Below are positions 42,775 through 50,961 of a DNA stretch of 64,000 nucleotides, in pieces. Below the pieces are notes generated by a model. It did no database searches. It had not been told where the DNA came from and worked only from the letters and a program-made list of their open reading frames with translations. The position numbers and the translations under genes were made by a program. Where the stretch lies: the NCBI RefSeq assembly GCF_900141765.1, contig NZ_FSRK01000002.1, forward strand, positions 744,001-808,000. The letters are read 5' to 3'. The stretch's first letter is position 1; every line of letters begins with the position of its first letter. The DNA comes from Epilithonimonas zeae (lineage in GTDB: Bacteria > Bacteroidota > Bacteroidia > Flavobacteriales > Weeksellaceae).

Positions 42775-42858
42775 GGGCAGCTATTTCCGTCTTCCACTTC
42801 CAATCTTTTTATTTTTTTGCAAAAAAATAAAAAGGATTTCCGCTCAAGCCGGGCTGCG
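42775..42858. repeat. palindromic intergenic element with 30-base perfect palindrome
   Basis: A perfect palindrome (CTTTTTATTTTTTTGC and its mirror) occupies 42805-42834. GGGCAGCTATTTCCG on the left and ATTTCCGCTCAAGCCGGGCTGCG on the right flank it, with GCAGC able to pair with GCTGC. It lies downstream of the cassette and may end its transcript. The flanks look like a repeat common in Chryseobacterium, as I recall, so it is probably a dispersed element. Confidence 0.6.
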
Positions 42859-42938
42859 TGTAATTCAATATTTTAATGATACTTTAGAAAAAAATAAAAA
42901 TTTTTAAAGTAAAAAAAAATCAGCGTCGTCATATTCAT

Positions 42939-43514
42939 ATGGAGTCGCTATCTTTACAGCAAATGGCCGAAAAAAAATCTGCATCGATTACGGAAGTCGT
43001 AAAAAATTACGGCTCTCAGCTCTTGCGCTTTATTAATTCTAAAGTGGCAAAGACAGAAGATGCAGAGGATATTCTGCAGGAAGTTTGGTTTCAAACCAGC
43101 CGATTGACTAACTTGAACGAGTTGGAAAATGTCGGTGCCTGGTTGTATTCGGTTACCAGAAACAAAATCATCGACAGTTACAGAAAAAAGAAAAGCGAAT
43201 CTCTGGAAGATTTTGTTTATCAGGATGAAGACGGTGAACTGAATGTGAAAGATATTCTTTTGGCTGATGATAGCAATAGTCCGGAACTCGGTGTTTTCAA
43301 AGAGATGTTCTGGAATGAGCTGATGAAAGCTTTGGACGAATTGCCGGAAAAACAAAAACGGGTTTATATCCAAAACGAATTGGAAGATAAAACGCTACAA
43401 GAAATTGCTGACGAAGAAGGCGAAAACATAAAAACAATCATTAGTAGAAAATCATACGCCGTAAAACATCTGCGCAAAAGATTGCAAAGTCTTTATGATG
43501 ATTTGAACGATTAA
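42939..43514 (+). CDS. ECF-type RNA polymerase sigma factor
   Basis: The 191-residue protein has sigma region 2 (VAKTEDAEDILQEVWFQTSR and VGAWLYSVTRNKIIDSYRKKK) and region 4 (LPEKQKRVYIQNELEDKTLQEIADEEG). It is followed after 13 bases by a small membrane protein that may act as its partner or target. No classical anti-sigma domain is encoded next to it. Which genes it controls is unknown. Confidence 0.92.
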   Translation: MESLSLQQMAEKKSASITEVVKNYGSQLLRFINSKVAKTEDAEDILQEVWFQTSRLTNLNELENVGAWLYSVTRNKIIDSYRKKKSESLEDFVYQDEDGELNVKDILLADDSNSPELGVFKEMFWNELMKALDELPEKQKRVYIQNELEDKTLQEIADEEGENIKTIISRKSYAVKHLRKRLQSLYDDLND

Positions 43515-43527
43515 TATTTAGAATAAA

Positions 43528-43911
43528 ATGAAAAGAAATAAAAAGAAATTTTGGTTAGCTATTCCTTGCATTATTGCAGCGATAGGTTTATTTGTATGGT
43601 TTTTCCAATGGCTTTGGAACATCCTTTTGCCTGACATTTTAGGTGTGAAAGCGATTAATTATTGGCAATCTCTGGGGATTTTGGTCTTATCAAAGATTTT
43701 ATTTGGAGGGTTTAATGGGAAGAAAAAATTCGGGAGACGACATCATTTTGAAGGACAAGATGCTATGAAAGAAAGCTGGAAGCAGAAGTTCGAAACCCAA
43801 TTCTGTGGCAGCGAAGAAGAGCGTGAAAAGTTCAAAGAAATGTGGAAACAACGATTCGAATCTAAGTTCTGCAGACCAGAAGAGCCTCGGACAGAAGAAA
43901 GTAAAGCATAA
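43528..43911 (+). CDS. small membrane protein with duplicated Cys motif
   Basis: The 127-residue protein has two transmembrane segments (about 9-33 and 45-60), a basic stretch (KKKFGRRHH), then a charged tail. The tail holds a duplicated unit: WKQKFETQFCGSEE (84-97) and WKQRFESKFCRPEE (106-119), 22 residues apart, each with one Cys. The pair could bind a metal or form a disulfide. It starts 13 bases after the ECF sigma gene and may modulate it. No family is recognised with certainty. Confidence 0.8.
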   Translation: MKRNKKKFWLAIPCIIAAIGLFVWFFQWLWNILLPDILGVKAINYWQSLGILVLSKILFGGFNGKKKFGRRHHFEGQDAMKESWKQKFETQFCGSEEEREKFKEMWKQRFESKFCRPEEPRTEESKA

Positions 43912-43915
43912 AAAG

Positions 43916-43943
43916 AAAAGTCTCACAATTTGTGAGACTTTTT
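43916..43943. terminator. bidirectional hairpin terminator
   Basis: AAAAGTCTCACAA pairs with TTGTGAGACTTTT and is followed by T. It lies between the convergent ECF unit and acnA. Confidence 0.88.
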
Positions 43944-43964
43944 TATATCTGTAAAGTAAGTTTT

Positions 43965-46235
43965 TTAACTTTCTTTTTCCATTGCTTTGATAAGATTAAG
44001 GGCAGAGCCAGCTTTGAACCAGGCAATTTGTCCGGCATTATAAGTATGGTTCGTTTTAACAATATCCTTAGTTCCATCAGCGTGAACAAATTCCAAAGTC
44101 AATTGTTTACCTGGTGCAAATTGGTCTAAGTCTAAGAAATTAATTGTATCATCTTCCTGGATTTTATCATAATCTTCTTTGTCTGCAAAGGTTAATCCAA
44201 GCATTCCTTGTTTCTTAAGATTGGTTTCGTGGATTCTGGCAAAAGATTTTACCAAAACGGCTCTCACACCAAGATGTCTTGGCTCCATTGCTGCGTGTTC
44301 TCTGGAAGAACCTTCTCCATAATTCTCATCACCGACAACAATCGTTGGAATTTCTGCAGCTTTATATTGTCTTGCAGAATCTGGGACTGGCTTATACTGG
44401 CCATCCAATTCGTTCTTAACATTGTTGGTTTCCATATTGAAGGCATTCACAGCTCCGATCAACATATTGTTGGAAATGTTGTCAAGATGACCTCTGTATT
44501 TCAACCAAGGTCCGGCCATAGAAATGTGATCGGTAGTACATTTTCCATAAGCTTTGATGAGTAATCTTGCGCCTGTGATATTTTGTCCATCCCAAGCTGG
44601 GAATTCTTCTAATAACTGAAGCCTGTCTGAGGTTGGAGATACAATTACCTCTACATTAGAACCATCTTCAGCAGGTGCAATATAACCGGGATCATCGACA
44701 TCAAAACCTAATTTTGGAAGATCGTCTCCGCTTGGTTCGTCCAGCATTACCTCAACACCATCTTTATTTTTTAATTTATCAGTCAAAGGATTGAATCTCA
44801 AATCTCCTGCAATTGCCATCGCAGTTACGAGTTCCGGCGAACCAACGAAAGCATATGTGTTTGGATTGCCGTCCGCTCTTTTGGAAAAATTTCTATTGAA
44901 TGAATGAACAATCGTATTTTTTTCCTGTTTTTCAGCCCCTTCACGAGCCCATTGCCCGATACAAGGTCCACAAGCATTGGCAAAAACTTTACCACCGATT
45001 TCATCAAAGGTTTTTAGGAAACCGTCTCTTTCGACAGTAAATCTTACTTGCTCTGAACCTGGAGTGATGGTATATTCAGCTTTTACTTCAAGATTTTTTT
45101 CTTTAGCTTGTTTAGCAACAGAAGCAGCTCTTGCAATGTCTTCATAAGAAGAGTTGGTGCAGGAACCAATCAATCCAACTTCAATTTTTGTTGGCCAGCC
45201 GTTTTTCTCAGCAATTTCTTTCATCTGAGAAATTGGCGTTGCCAAATCCGGAGTGAAAGGTCCGTTAAGATATGGTTCTAAAGTATCAAGATTGATTTCG
45301 ATAACTTGATCATAATATTTTTCAGGCTCTGCGTGAACTTCTGGATCAGCTTTCAAAACGTGAGCAATCGCATCAGCTGCATCAGCCAAATCTTCTCTGT
45401 CTGTTGAACGTAGATATTTGCTCATATTTTGGTCGTACTCAAAAATAGAAGTTGTTGCTCCGATTTCCGCTCCCATATTACAAATTGTTCCTTTTCCGGT
45501 ACAAGAAAGCGAATTAGCACCTTCTCCAAAATATTCTACAATAGCACCAGTTCCGCCTTTTACAGTAAGGATTCCTGCAACTTTTAGAATAATATCTTTT
45601 GGAGCTGTCCAACCGTTAAGTTTTCCTGTTAGTTTAACACCTATCATTTTCGGGAATTTCAGTTCCCAAGCCATTCCTGCCATTACATCCACAGCATCAG
45701 CGCCGCCAACTCCAATAGCGACCATTCCAAGTCCACCAGCATTTACAGTATGAGAATCAGTTCCAATCATCATTCCACCAGGGAAAGCATAATTTTCTAA
45801 AACAACTTGATGGATGATACCAGCACCAGCTTTCCAGAAACCAATGCCATATTTGTTGGAAACGGATTCTAAAAACTGATATACTTCGTTGTTTTTGTTA
45901 TTTGCATCTACCAAATCAGTTGCAGATCCAACTCTTGCTTGAATCAAATGGTCTAGATGAACTGTGGAAGGAACTGCTACTTTTTTCTTTCCAGCCTGCA
46001 TAAATTGTAAAAGCGCCATTTGCGCCGTCGCATCCTGCATTGCCACTCTATCCGGAGCAAAGTCTACATAAGATTCTCCTCGTTTGAATGCTTCTTTTGT
46101 CTGTGAAGAAAAAAGGTGAGCGCAAAGAATTTTTTCTGAATAAGTAAGAGGTCTTCCCATAAAAGCTCTTGCTTCGTTTACTCTGGTTTCGAAATCAGAA
46201 TAAACTTTTTTGATCATATCCAAGTCAAAAGTCAT
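43965..46235 (-). CDS. acnA: aconitate hydratase (AcnA/mitochondrial type)
   Basis: The 756-residue enzyme interconverts citrate and isocitrate in the TCA cycle. It has [37 protein letters not shown] (Fe-S cysteines) and the swivel-domain loop [16 protein letters not shown]. Its length and motifs resemble the mitochondrial aconitase branch rather than the IRP-like AcnA of Escherichia coli. It lies 306 bases after acnB on the same strand and probably has its own promoter. Confidence 0.95.
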   Translation of the reverse strand: MTFDLDMIKKVYSDFETRVNEARAFMGRPLTYSEKILCAHLFSSQTKEAFKRGESYVDFAPDRVAMQDATAQMALLQFMQAGKKKVAVPSTVHLDHLIQARVGSATDLVDANNKNNEVYQFLESVSNKYGIGFWKAGAGIIHQVVLENYAFPGGMMIGTDSHTVNAGGLGMVAIGVGGADAVDVMAGMAWELKFPKMIGVKLTGKLNGWTAPKDIILKVAGILTVKGGTGAIVEYFGEGANSLSCTGKGTICNMGAEIGATTSIFEYDQNMSKYLRSTDREDLADAADAIAHVLKADPEVHAEPEKYYDQVIEINLDTLEPYLNGPFTPDLATPISQMKEIAEKNGWPTKIEVGLIGSCTNSSYEDIARAASVAKQAKEKNLEVKAEYTITPGSEQVRFTVERDGFLKTFDEIGGKVFANACGPCIGQWAREGAEKQEKNTIVHSFNRNFSKRADGNPNTYAFVGSPELVTAMAIAGDLRFNPLTDKLKNKDGVEVMLDEPSGDDLPKLGFDVDDPGYIAPAEDGSNVEVIVSPTSDRLQLLEEFPAWDGQNITGARLLIKAYGKCTTDHISMAGPWLKYRGHLDNISNNMLIGAVNAFNMETNNVKNELDGQYKPVPDSARQYKAAEIPTIVVGDENYGEGSSREHAAMEPRHLGVRAVLVKSFARIHETNLKKQGMLGLTFADKEDYDKIQEDDTINFLDLDQFAPGKQLTLEFVHADGTKDIVKTNHTYNAGQIAWFKAGSALNLIKAMEKES

Positions 46236-46541
46236 ATCTCGATTTTATTTTTATTGTTAAATTAATTCCCAAAATTCAAGGGCTGAAGTTGAGAATTTTA
46301 CTGTAATGATTTATCAAATACTATTCCTATAGCTTTTAAAAGAGGATTAATAAGTTGAATAATCACAATGTTTTATGTCTATCAAGTTAAGCAAAAAATG
46401 AAAATTTTATCATTGACATAGGTTAAAATAATTCCAGTCGCTCTTAAATGGAAAGATTCTAAACAAAAAATGGAAGACTTCAAAAAGAAATCTTCCATTT
46501 TAATTATTTGAAATAGTTTTTCGACTACAATTTAAAATCTA
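46236..46541 (-). other. intergenic region between acnB and acnA
   Basis: This 306-base A/T-rich gap holds the probable acnB terminator at 46467-46504 and must hold the acnA promoter. No exact TAnnTTTG box was seen on the minus strand. No other gene was recognised. Confidence 0.5.
46467..46504 (-). terminator. hairpin terminator after acnB
   Basis: AAAATGGAAGA and TCTTCCATTTT pair around a loop of 14 or so bases, 38 bases after the acnB stop on the minus strand. A T-rich stretch follows on that strand. Confidence 0.7.
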
Positions 46542-49319
46542 TTAGTGACCAACGGTAACCAATTCTTTGATAGATGGCACGAAAGTAGTTAAGTCAATTC
46601 CCTCAACAGCTTCTTTGTATTCGTCGATATTTGGAATTCTTCCAATAATCGCAGACAATACAACTACCGGAGTAGAAGCCAATAAAGATTCCCCTTTTTT
46701 ACGTTCTGAATCTTCAACCACTCTTCCTTGGAAAAGTCTTGTAGAAGTTGCCAAAACAGTATCTCCTTTTTCAGCTTTCTCCTGGTTACCCATACAAAGG
46801 TTACAACCTGGACGCTCAAGATACATCATATTTTCATACTGAGTACGAGCTTCACCTTTTGGAGCATTATCATTAAATTCAAAACCTGAATATTTTTCTA
46901 ACAATTCCCAGTCGCCTTCAGCTTTTAGTTCGTCAATGATATTATAAGTAGGAGCTGCAACAACCAATGGTGCATTGAATTCTACTTTACCATTTTTCTG
47001 TTCAAGATTTCTCAACATTTGAGAAACGATTTTCAAATCGCCTTTGTGAACCATACAAGAACCTACGAAACCAAGGTCAACTTTTTTCTCACCACCGTAG
47101 AAAGTAAGGTCTCTGATTGTATCGTGTGTATATCTTTTAGAAACATCGTCATTGTTTACATCCGGGTCAGCAATCATTGGCTCAACAATAATGTCTAGGT
47201 CAACAACCACTTCAGCATAATATTTTGCATTTGCATCCGGAGTCAAAGCTGGTTTATCACCCGTTCTGATTTCCTCGATTCTCTTGTTTGCTTTGTTAAT
47301 TAGACCTTGAAGAACGTGATTATGGTTATCCATTCCTTTGTTGATCATAATCTGGATTCTGCTTTTCGCAATTTCCAATGATTCAATCAAAGTATCATCT
47401 TCAGAAATACAGATAGAAGCTTTTGCTTTCATTTCTGCAGTCCAGTCTGTAAATGTAAATGCCTGGTCAGCCGGAAGTGTTCCGATGTGAACTTCGATAA
47501 TTCTTCCTTGGAAAACATTTTCTCCGTCAAATTGCTTTAACATCTGAGCCTGAGTTGCGTGAACTACATCACGGAAATCCATATGCTCTTTCATATCACC
47601 TTTGAAAGTCACTTTTACAGATTCAGGAATCGGCATTGATGCTTCGCCTGTTGCCAAAGCAAGAGCTACAGTTCCAGAATCAGCTCCGAAAGCAACACCT
47701 TTAGACATTCTTGTGTGAGAGTCACCTCCGATGATGATTGCCCATTCGTCAACCGTAATATCGTTAAGAACTTTGTGAATAACGTCTGTCATTGCGTGGT
47801 ATTCACCTTTCGGGTCACGTGCTGTGATCACTCCGAAATCGTTCATAAATTTCATTAATTTAGGAATATTAGCCTGCGCTTTTTTATCCCAAACAGAAGC
47901 CGTGTGACATCCAGACTGATAAGCTCCGTCTACAATTGGAGAAATCACGGTTGCTGCCATAGATTCTAATTCCTGAGAAGTCATCAAGCCTGTCGTATCC
48001 TGAGAACCAACAATGTTTACTTCTACACGAACGTCTGAACCTGCATGTAATAATTTACCTTCCGTAACACCCACTGCATTTCTGTTGAAGATTTTTTCAA
48101 CAGCAGTCAAACCTTGTCCTTCGATAGAAATTTCTTTAGAAGGTGCGAAAACTGTAGGAGCTGTAATTCCTAATGTTTTTGCAGCAAAAGTCTGGATTTT
48201 TTTACCGAAAACGATAGCGTAAGAACCACCGGCTTTGATGAATTCTAATTTTTGAGGAGTAAATGATTTTGAAATATCTTTCAATTCAGTATCTCCGTTG
48301 TATAATTTCTTTTCTTTGGTATTGATTGTAAGAACAGTTCCTGTAGCAACAGAATATTTTTCTTCTAAAACAATATCACCATTTTCATTACGAACAGGGT
48401 TTCCATTTTCATCTGTTTTTTTAACCCAGTTTTGTAGGTCAATTCCGATACCTCCGGTTACATCAACTGTCGTTAAGAAAATTGGAGAAATACCGTTTGT
48501 TCCTGCTACAATGGGAGCGATGTTTACGAAAGGTACGTAAGGGCTTGCTTGTTTCCCAGTCCAAAGTGCAACGTTGTTCACCCCAGACATACGAGAAGAA
48601 CCAACTCCCATTGTTCCCTTTTCAGCAATAAGCATTACACTTGCATCAGGGTGTTGAGCTTGAAGCATTTTGATTTCGTCCTGCGCTTCAGGTGTAATCA
48701 TACATTTCCCGTGAAGTTCTCTGTCTGAACGAGAGTGAGCCTGATTTCCCGGAGACAATAAATCTGTAGAAATATCACCTTCACCAGCGATGAAAGTAAC
48801 TACTTTAATTTCTTCTGCAACTTCAGGAAGTTTAGTGAAAAATTCTGCTTTTGCATAGCTTTCTAAAATATCTTTAGCGATTACATTACCAGATTCGAAA
48901 GCTTCTTTTAAACGTGCTGTATCAGCATCATATAAGTAAACCTGAGTTTTAAGAACTTCAGCAGCTGGTTTTGCAGTTGCATCGTCATTTCCTAAAGCTA
49001 AATCAAGTAAAACCCCAATTGAAGGTCCTCCTTTCATATGAGATAGTAATTCGAAAGCGAAAGTTGGTGTGATTTCTTCAACCACAGATTCGCCAAGAAT
49101 AATTTCTTTTAAAAACTTAGCCTTTACCCCTGCAGCACTTGTTGTACCCGGTAAAGTGTTATAAATAAAAAATTTAAGAGAATCAGCTCTGTATTCATTA
49201 TTTGTGTCTTTGATTTGTAAAATGATCTCGCTCAATAAATCAGCGCTATCAATCGGCTTTGGATGAAGCCCTTGGCTTTTTCTTTCTTCAATCTCTTGGA
49301 TGTAATCCTGATAATTCAT
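46542..49319 (-). CDS. acnB: aconitate hydratase 2 / 2-methylisocitrate dehydratase
   Basis: From ATG 49319 the product is 925 residues and starts MNYQDYIQEIEERKSQGLHP, with the HEAT-like N-terminal domain typical of AcnB. The longer frame from 49388 lies in the leader and is not used. Motifs include GEGDISTDLLSPGNQAHSRSDRELHG, GGDSHTRMSKG, GSCMVHKGD and RPGCNLCMGNQ. It acts in the TCA cycle and can dehydrate 2-methylisocitrate. Having both acnA and acnB next to each other is found in several Flavobacteriia. Confidence 0.96.
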   Translation of the reverse strand: MNYQDYIQEIEERKSQGLHPKPIDSADLLSEIILQIKDTNNEYRADSLKFFIYNTLPGTTSAAGVKAKFLKEIILGESVVEEITPTFAFELLSHMKGGPSIGVLLDLALGNDDATAKPAAEVLKTQVYLYDADTARLKEAFESGNVIAKDILESYAKAEFFTKLPEVAEEIKVVTFIAGEGDISTDLLSPGNQAHSRSDRELHGKCMITPEAQDEIKMLQAQHPDASVMLIAEKGTMGVGSSRMSGVNNVALWTGKQASPYVPFVNIAPIVAGTNGISPIFLTTVDVTGGIGIDLQNWVKKTDENGNPVRNENGDIVLEEKYSVATGTVLTINTKEKKLYNGDTELKDISKSFTPQKLEFIKAGGSYAIVFGKKIQTFAAKTLGITAPTVFAPSKEISIEGQGLTAVEKIFNRNAVGVTEGKLLHAGSDVRVEVNIVGSQDTTGLMTSQELESMAATVISPIVDGAYQSGCHTASVWDKKAQANIPKLMKFMNDFGVITARDPKGEYHAMTDVIHKVLNDITVDEWAIIIGGDSHTRMSKGVAFGADSGTVALALATGEASMPIPESVKVTFKGDMKEHMDFRDVVHATQAQMLKQFDGENVFQGRIIEVHIGTLPADQAFTFTDWTAEMKAKASICISEDDTLIESLEIAKSRIQIMINKGMDNHNHVLQGLINKANKRIEEIRTGDKPALTPDANAKYYAEVVVDLDIIVEPMIADPDVNNDDVSKRYTHDTIRDLTFYGGEKKVDLGFVGSCMVHKGDLKIVSQMLRNLEQKNGKVEFNAPLVVAAPTYNIIDELKAEGDWELLEKYSGFEFNDNAPKGEARTQYENMMYLERPGCNLCMGNQEKAEKGDTVLATSTRLFQGRVVEDSERKKGESLLASTPVVVLSAIIGRIPNIDEYKEAVEGIDLTTFVPSIKELVTVGH

Positions 49320-49618
49320 AATAATAGAAGTCTTTTCATTCTTTAATTTAGAAGATTTGTTACTATTGAAAGACTCAGATAGAAACAAAATCTATGTGTA
49401 GTGAGATAGTTTTCAGATTTTTATTTAAATAAGTGCCTGATTCTATCGATGAAATTTAATTTCTTATTAAATTCGCCCAAATTTACGAAATTCTGAGCTT
49501 TTTTAAGAATAGAATAATTTAGATTAAAAATAAATTAGATGTCTTTTATCTATATTTTATATTTTTATCATAATAATTTATATTTTGAGAATCGGAAATC
49601 AGATAGAAATATATCATT
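49320..49618. other. divergent intergenic region between acnB and the DUF2752 gene
   Basis: The 299-base gap is A/T-rich. On the minus strand TAAATTTG at 49478-49485 is an exact TAnnTTTG but would give acnB a leader of about 155 bases and lacks a TTG at -33. No convincing promoter was seen for the plus strand, and no other gene. Confidence 0.4.
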
Positions 49619-50029
49619 TTGGAAATCAGTAAATTAATTAAAAATAATAAAAAAGAGATAGGCGTTTTTGTCTTTTTCCTGATTTTGATTTCCATTTATT
49701 TTTTCTTTGATCCTTCGAAAAATTCATATTTCCTAAAGTGTCCACTAAAAGAATTAACGGGTTATGATTGTGCAGGTTGTGGTGTGCAAAGGGCTTTTCA
49801 TGAATTGCTCCATTTCAGATTTTCAAGAGCTTTCCAATATAATCCATTATTTGTTATAGCAATTCCTTTCTTATTGTTATTCTTTGTGTTAAAGTCTTCT
49901 AAAGCTTATACTAAAACATGCTGGTTTTATAATTTTTTGAAAAGTAAACTGTTTTTTTTAGTCGTTTTAATAATAGTTTTATTATTTTCGCTTTTCAGAA
50001 ATACGGATTATTACAAAAGTCTTTTCTGA
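49619..50029 (+). CDS. DUF2752 membrane protein
   Basis: The 136-residue protein has the DUF2752 signature FLKCPLKELTGYDCAGCGVQRAFHELLHFRF, with two conserved Cys (CAGC) and three or four transmembrane helices. No in-frame ATG is found before this motif; the first usable start is TTG at 49619, giving a sensible N-terminus and first helix. The function of the family is unknown. It is followed by a WG-repeat protein after 22 bases. Confidence 0.83.
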   Translation: MEISKLIKNNKKEIGVFVFFLILISIYFFFDPSKNSYFLKCPLKELTGYDCAGCGVQRAFHELLHFRFSRAFQYNPLFVIAIPFLLLFFVLKSSKAYTKTCWFYNFLKSKLFFLVVLIIVLLFSLFRNTDYYKSLF

Positions 50030-50051
50030 ATTTCTAACACACAAACTGACG

Positions 50052-50720
50052 ATGAAAAAATTACTAAGCTTATGTCTCACAGGCTTCTTTCTTGCGACAT
50101 ATTCTCAAATGAAGGATACGGCTGTTCCTGCACTTATTCCTCAGACTATCAATCAAAAAACGGGTTACGTCAATCAATCAGGTAAAGTTGTTATCCCAGC
50201 CGAATATCATATTGCAATGTTCTTTTCCGAAGACTGTAACTTACTTAATTCTCCCAATGAAAAAATTAGAATTTATGGTTCTGCGGATTATGCAACAGTT
50301 GAGAAAAATCAAGTTTCCTACAGAATAGATAGAAAAGGTACACGGGTTTACCAGTATAAAAATGAAGATCTGGGTAAATGTACTTTTCCATACGAGTCTC
50401 CAAAGTATAAAGCTTTTGTAATGAATGGTTTTTACGGTTTGGTTAGCAAAGAGAATGTAGATTATAAAAACTATAAAGATTTTGAAATCTATCCACAGTA
50501 TCAGATGTTGTATGTATTAGATAGTGATAAAGAAAACCCAATGATTGTTGCAGTTTTGGATAATAAATTTGGTGTGATTAATAAAAATAATCAAGTGGTT
50601 ATCCCATTTGTTTATGATGATATCAAAACTAATCTAAGCTGGAAAACGGCTAATCTATTTGAAGTTTCCAAAGATGGGAATCAATATTTTTACATCAATA
50701 AAAATAATCACGCATATTAA
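50052..50720 (+). CDS. secreted WG-repeat protein
   Basis: The 222-residue protein has a signal peptide (MKKLLSLCLTGFFLATYSQ) and at least two or three WG (KWG)-like repeats: GYVNQSGKVVIPAEYHIAM, FYGLVSKENVDYKNYKDFEIYPQYQ and KFGVINKNNQVVIPFVYDDI. Such repeats form beta structures in secreted proteins. The function is unknown. It lies upstream of the TPP riboswitch and is not under its control. Confidence 0.85.
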   Translation: MKKLLSLCLTGFFLATYSQMKDTAVPALIPQTINQKTGYVNQSGKVVIPAEYHIAMFFSEDCNLLNSPNEKIRIYGSADYATVEKNQVSYRIDRKGTRVYQYKNEDLGKCTFPYESPKYKAFVMNGFYGLVSKENVDYKNYKDFEIYPQYQMLYVLDSDKENPMIVAVLDNKFGVINKNNQVVIPFVYDDIKTNLSWKTANLFEVSKDGNQYFYINKNNHAY

Positions 50721-50749
50721 TTAAAATTTTTCTAATTTCGCAGTCAGAA

Positions 50750-50822
50750 ATTTAAGGGGTGCTGTAACAAGCTGAGATTATACCCAATGAACCTAGAACA
50801 GATAATGCTGTTTAGGGAAACA
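50750..50822 (+). ncRNA. TPP riboswitch (THI element)
   Basis: The conserved blocks are present in order: GGGGTGCT, GCTGAGA, ACCCAATGAACCT, CAGATAATGCTG and TAGGGAAA. These match the TPP aptamer of Bacteroidota. It lies about 140 bases upstream of the TonB receptor gene at 50962. CCCCTT at 50920-50925 can pair with AAGGGG at 50754-50759 of the aptamer, a possible switch helix. Binding of thiamine pyrophosphate would be expected to lower receptor expression. A -7-like TAATTTCG lies at 50733-50740. Confidence 0.93.
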
Positions 50823-50825
50823 TTC

Positions 50826-50909
50826 ATTATAGATGATGAATGATAAAAGATGAATGATTAATAATAACGTTATAAAAAATCATTTATCAATCATCAAAAA
50901 TCATTTATA
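50826..50909. repeat. TGATAA-rich imperfect inverted repeat, copy 3, in the riboswitch leader
   Basis: Arms of about 33 bases (TTATAGATGATGAATGATAA... and its mirror ending ATCATTTATAA) pair at about 25 of 33 positions. It sits between the TPP aptamer and the receptor ATG, so it could form part of the switch or be an insert of a dispersed repeat. Compare copies at 17296 and 29831. Confidence 0.6.
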
Positions 50910-50961
50910 ACCATAATCGCCCCTTTTATTCTCATAAATTTTAACAATTAAATTTAAAAGA

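Noticed and set aside
43965-49319. One of the two aconitases as a pseudogene
   Set aside because: Both frames are full length with intact Fe-S cysteines and substrate motifs.
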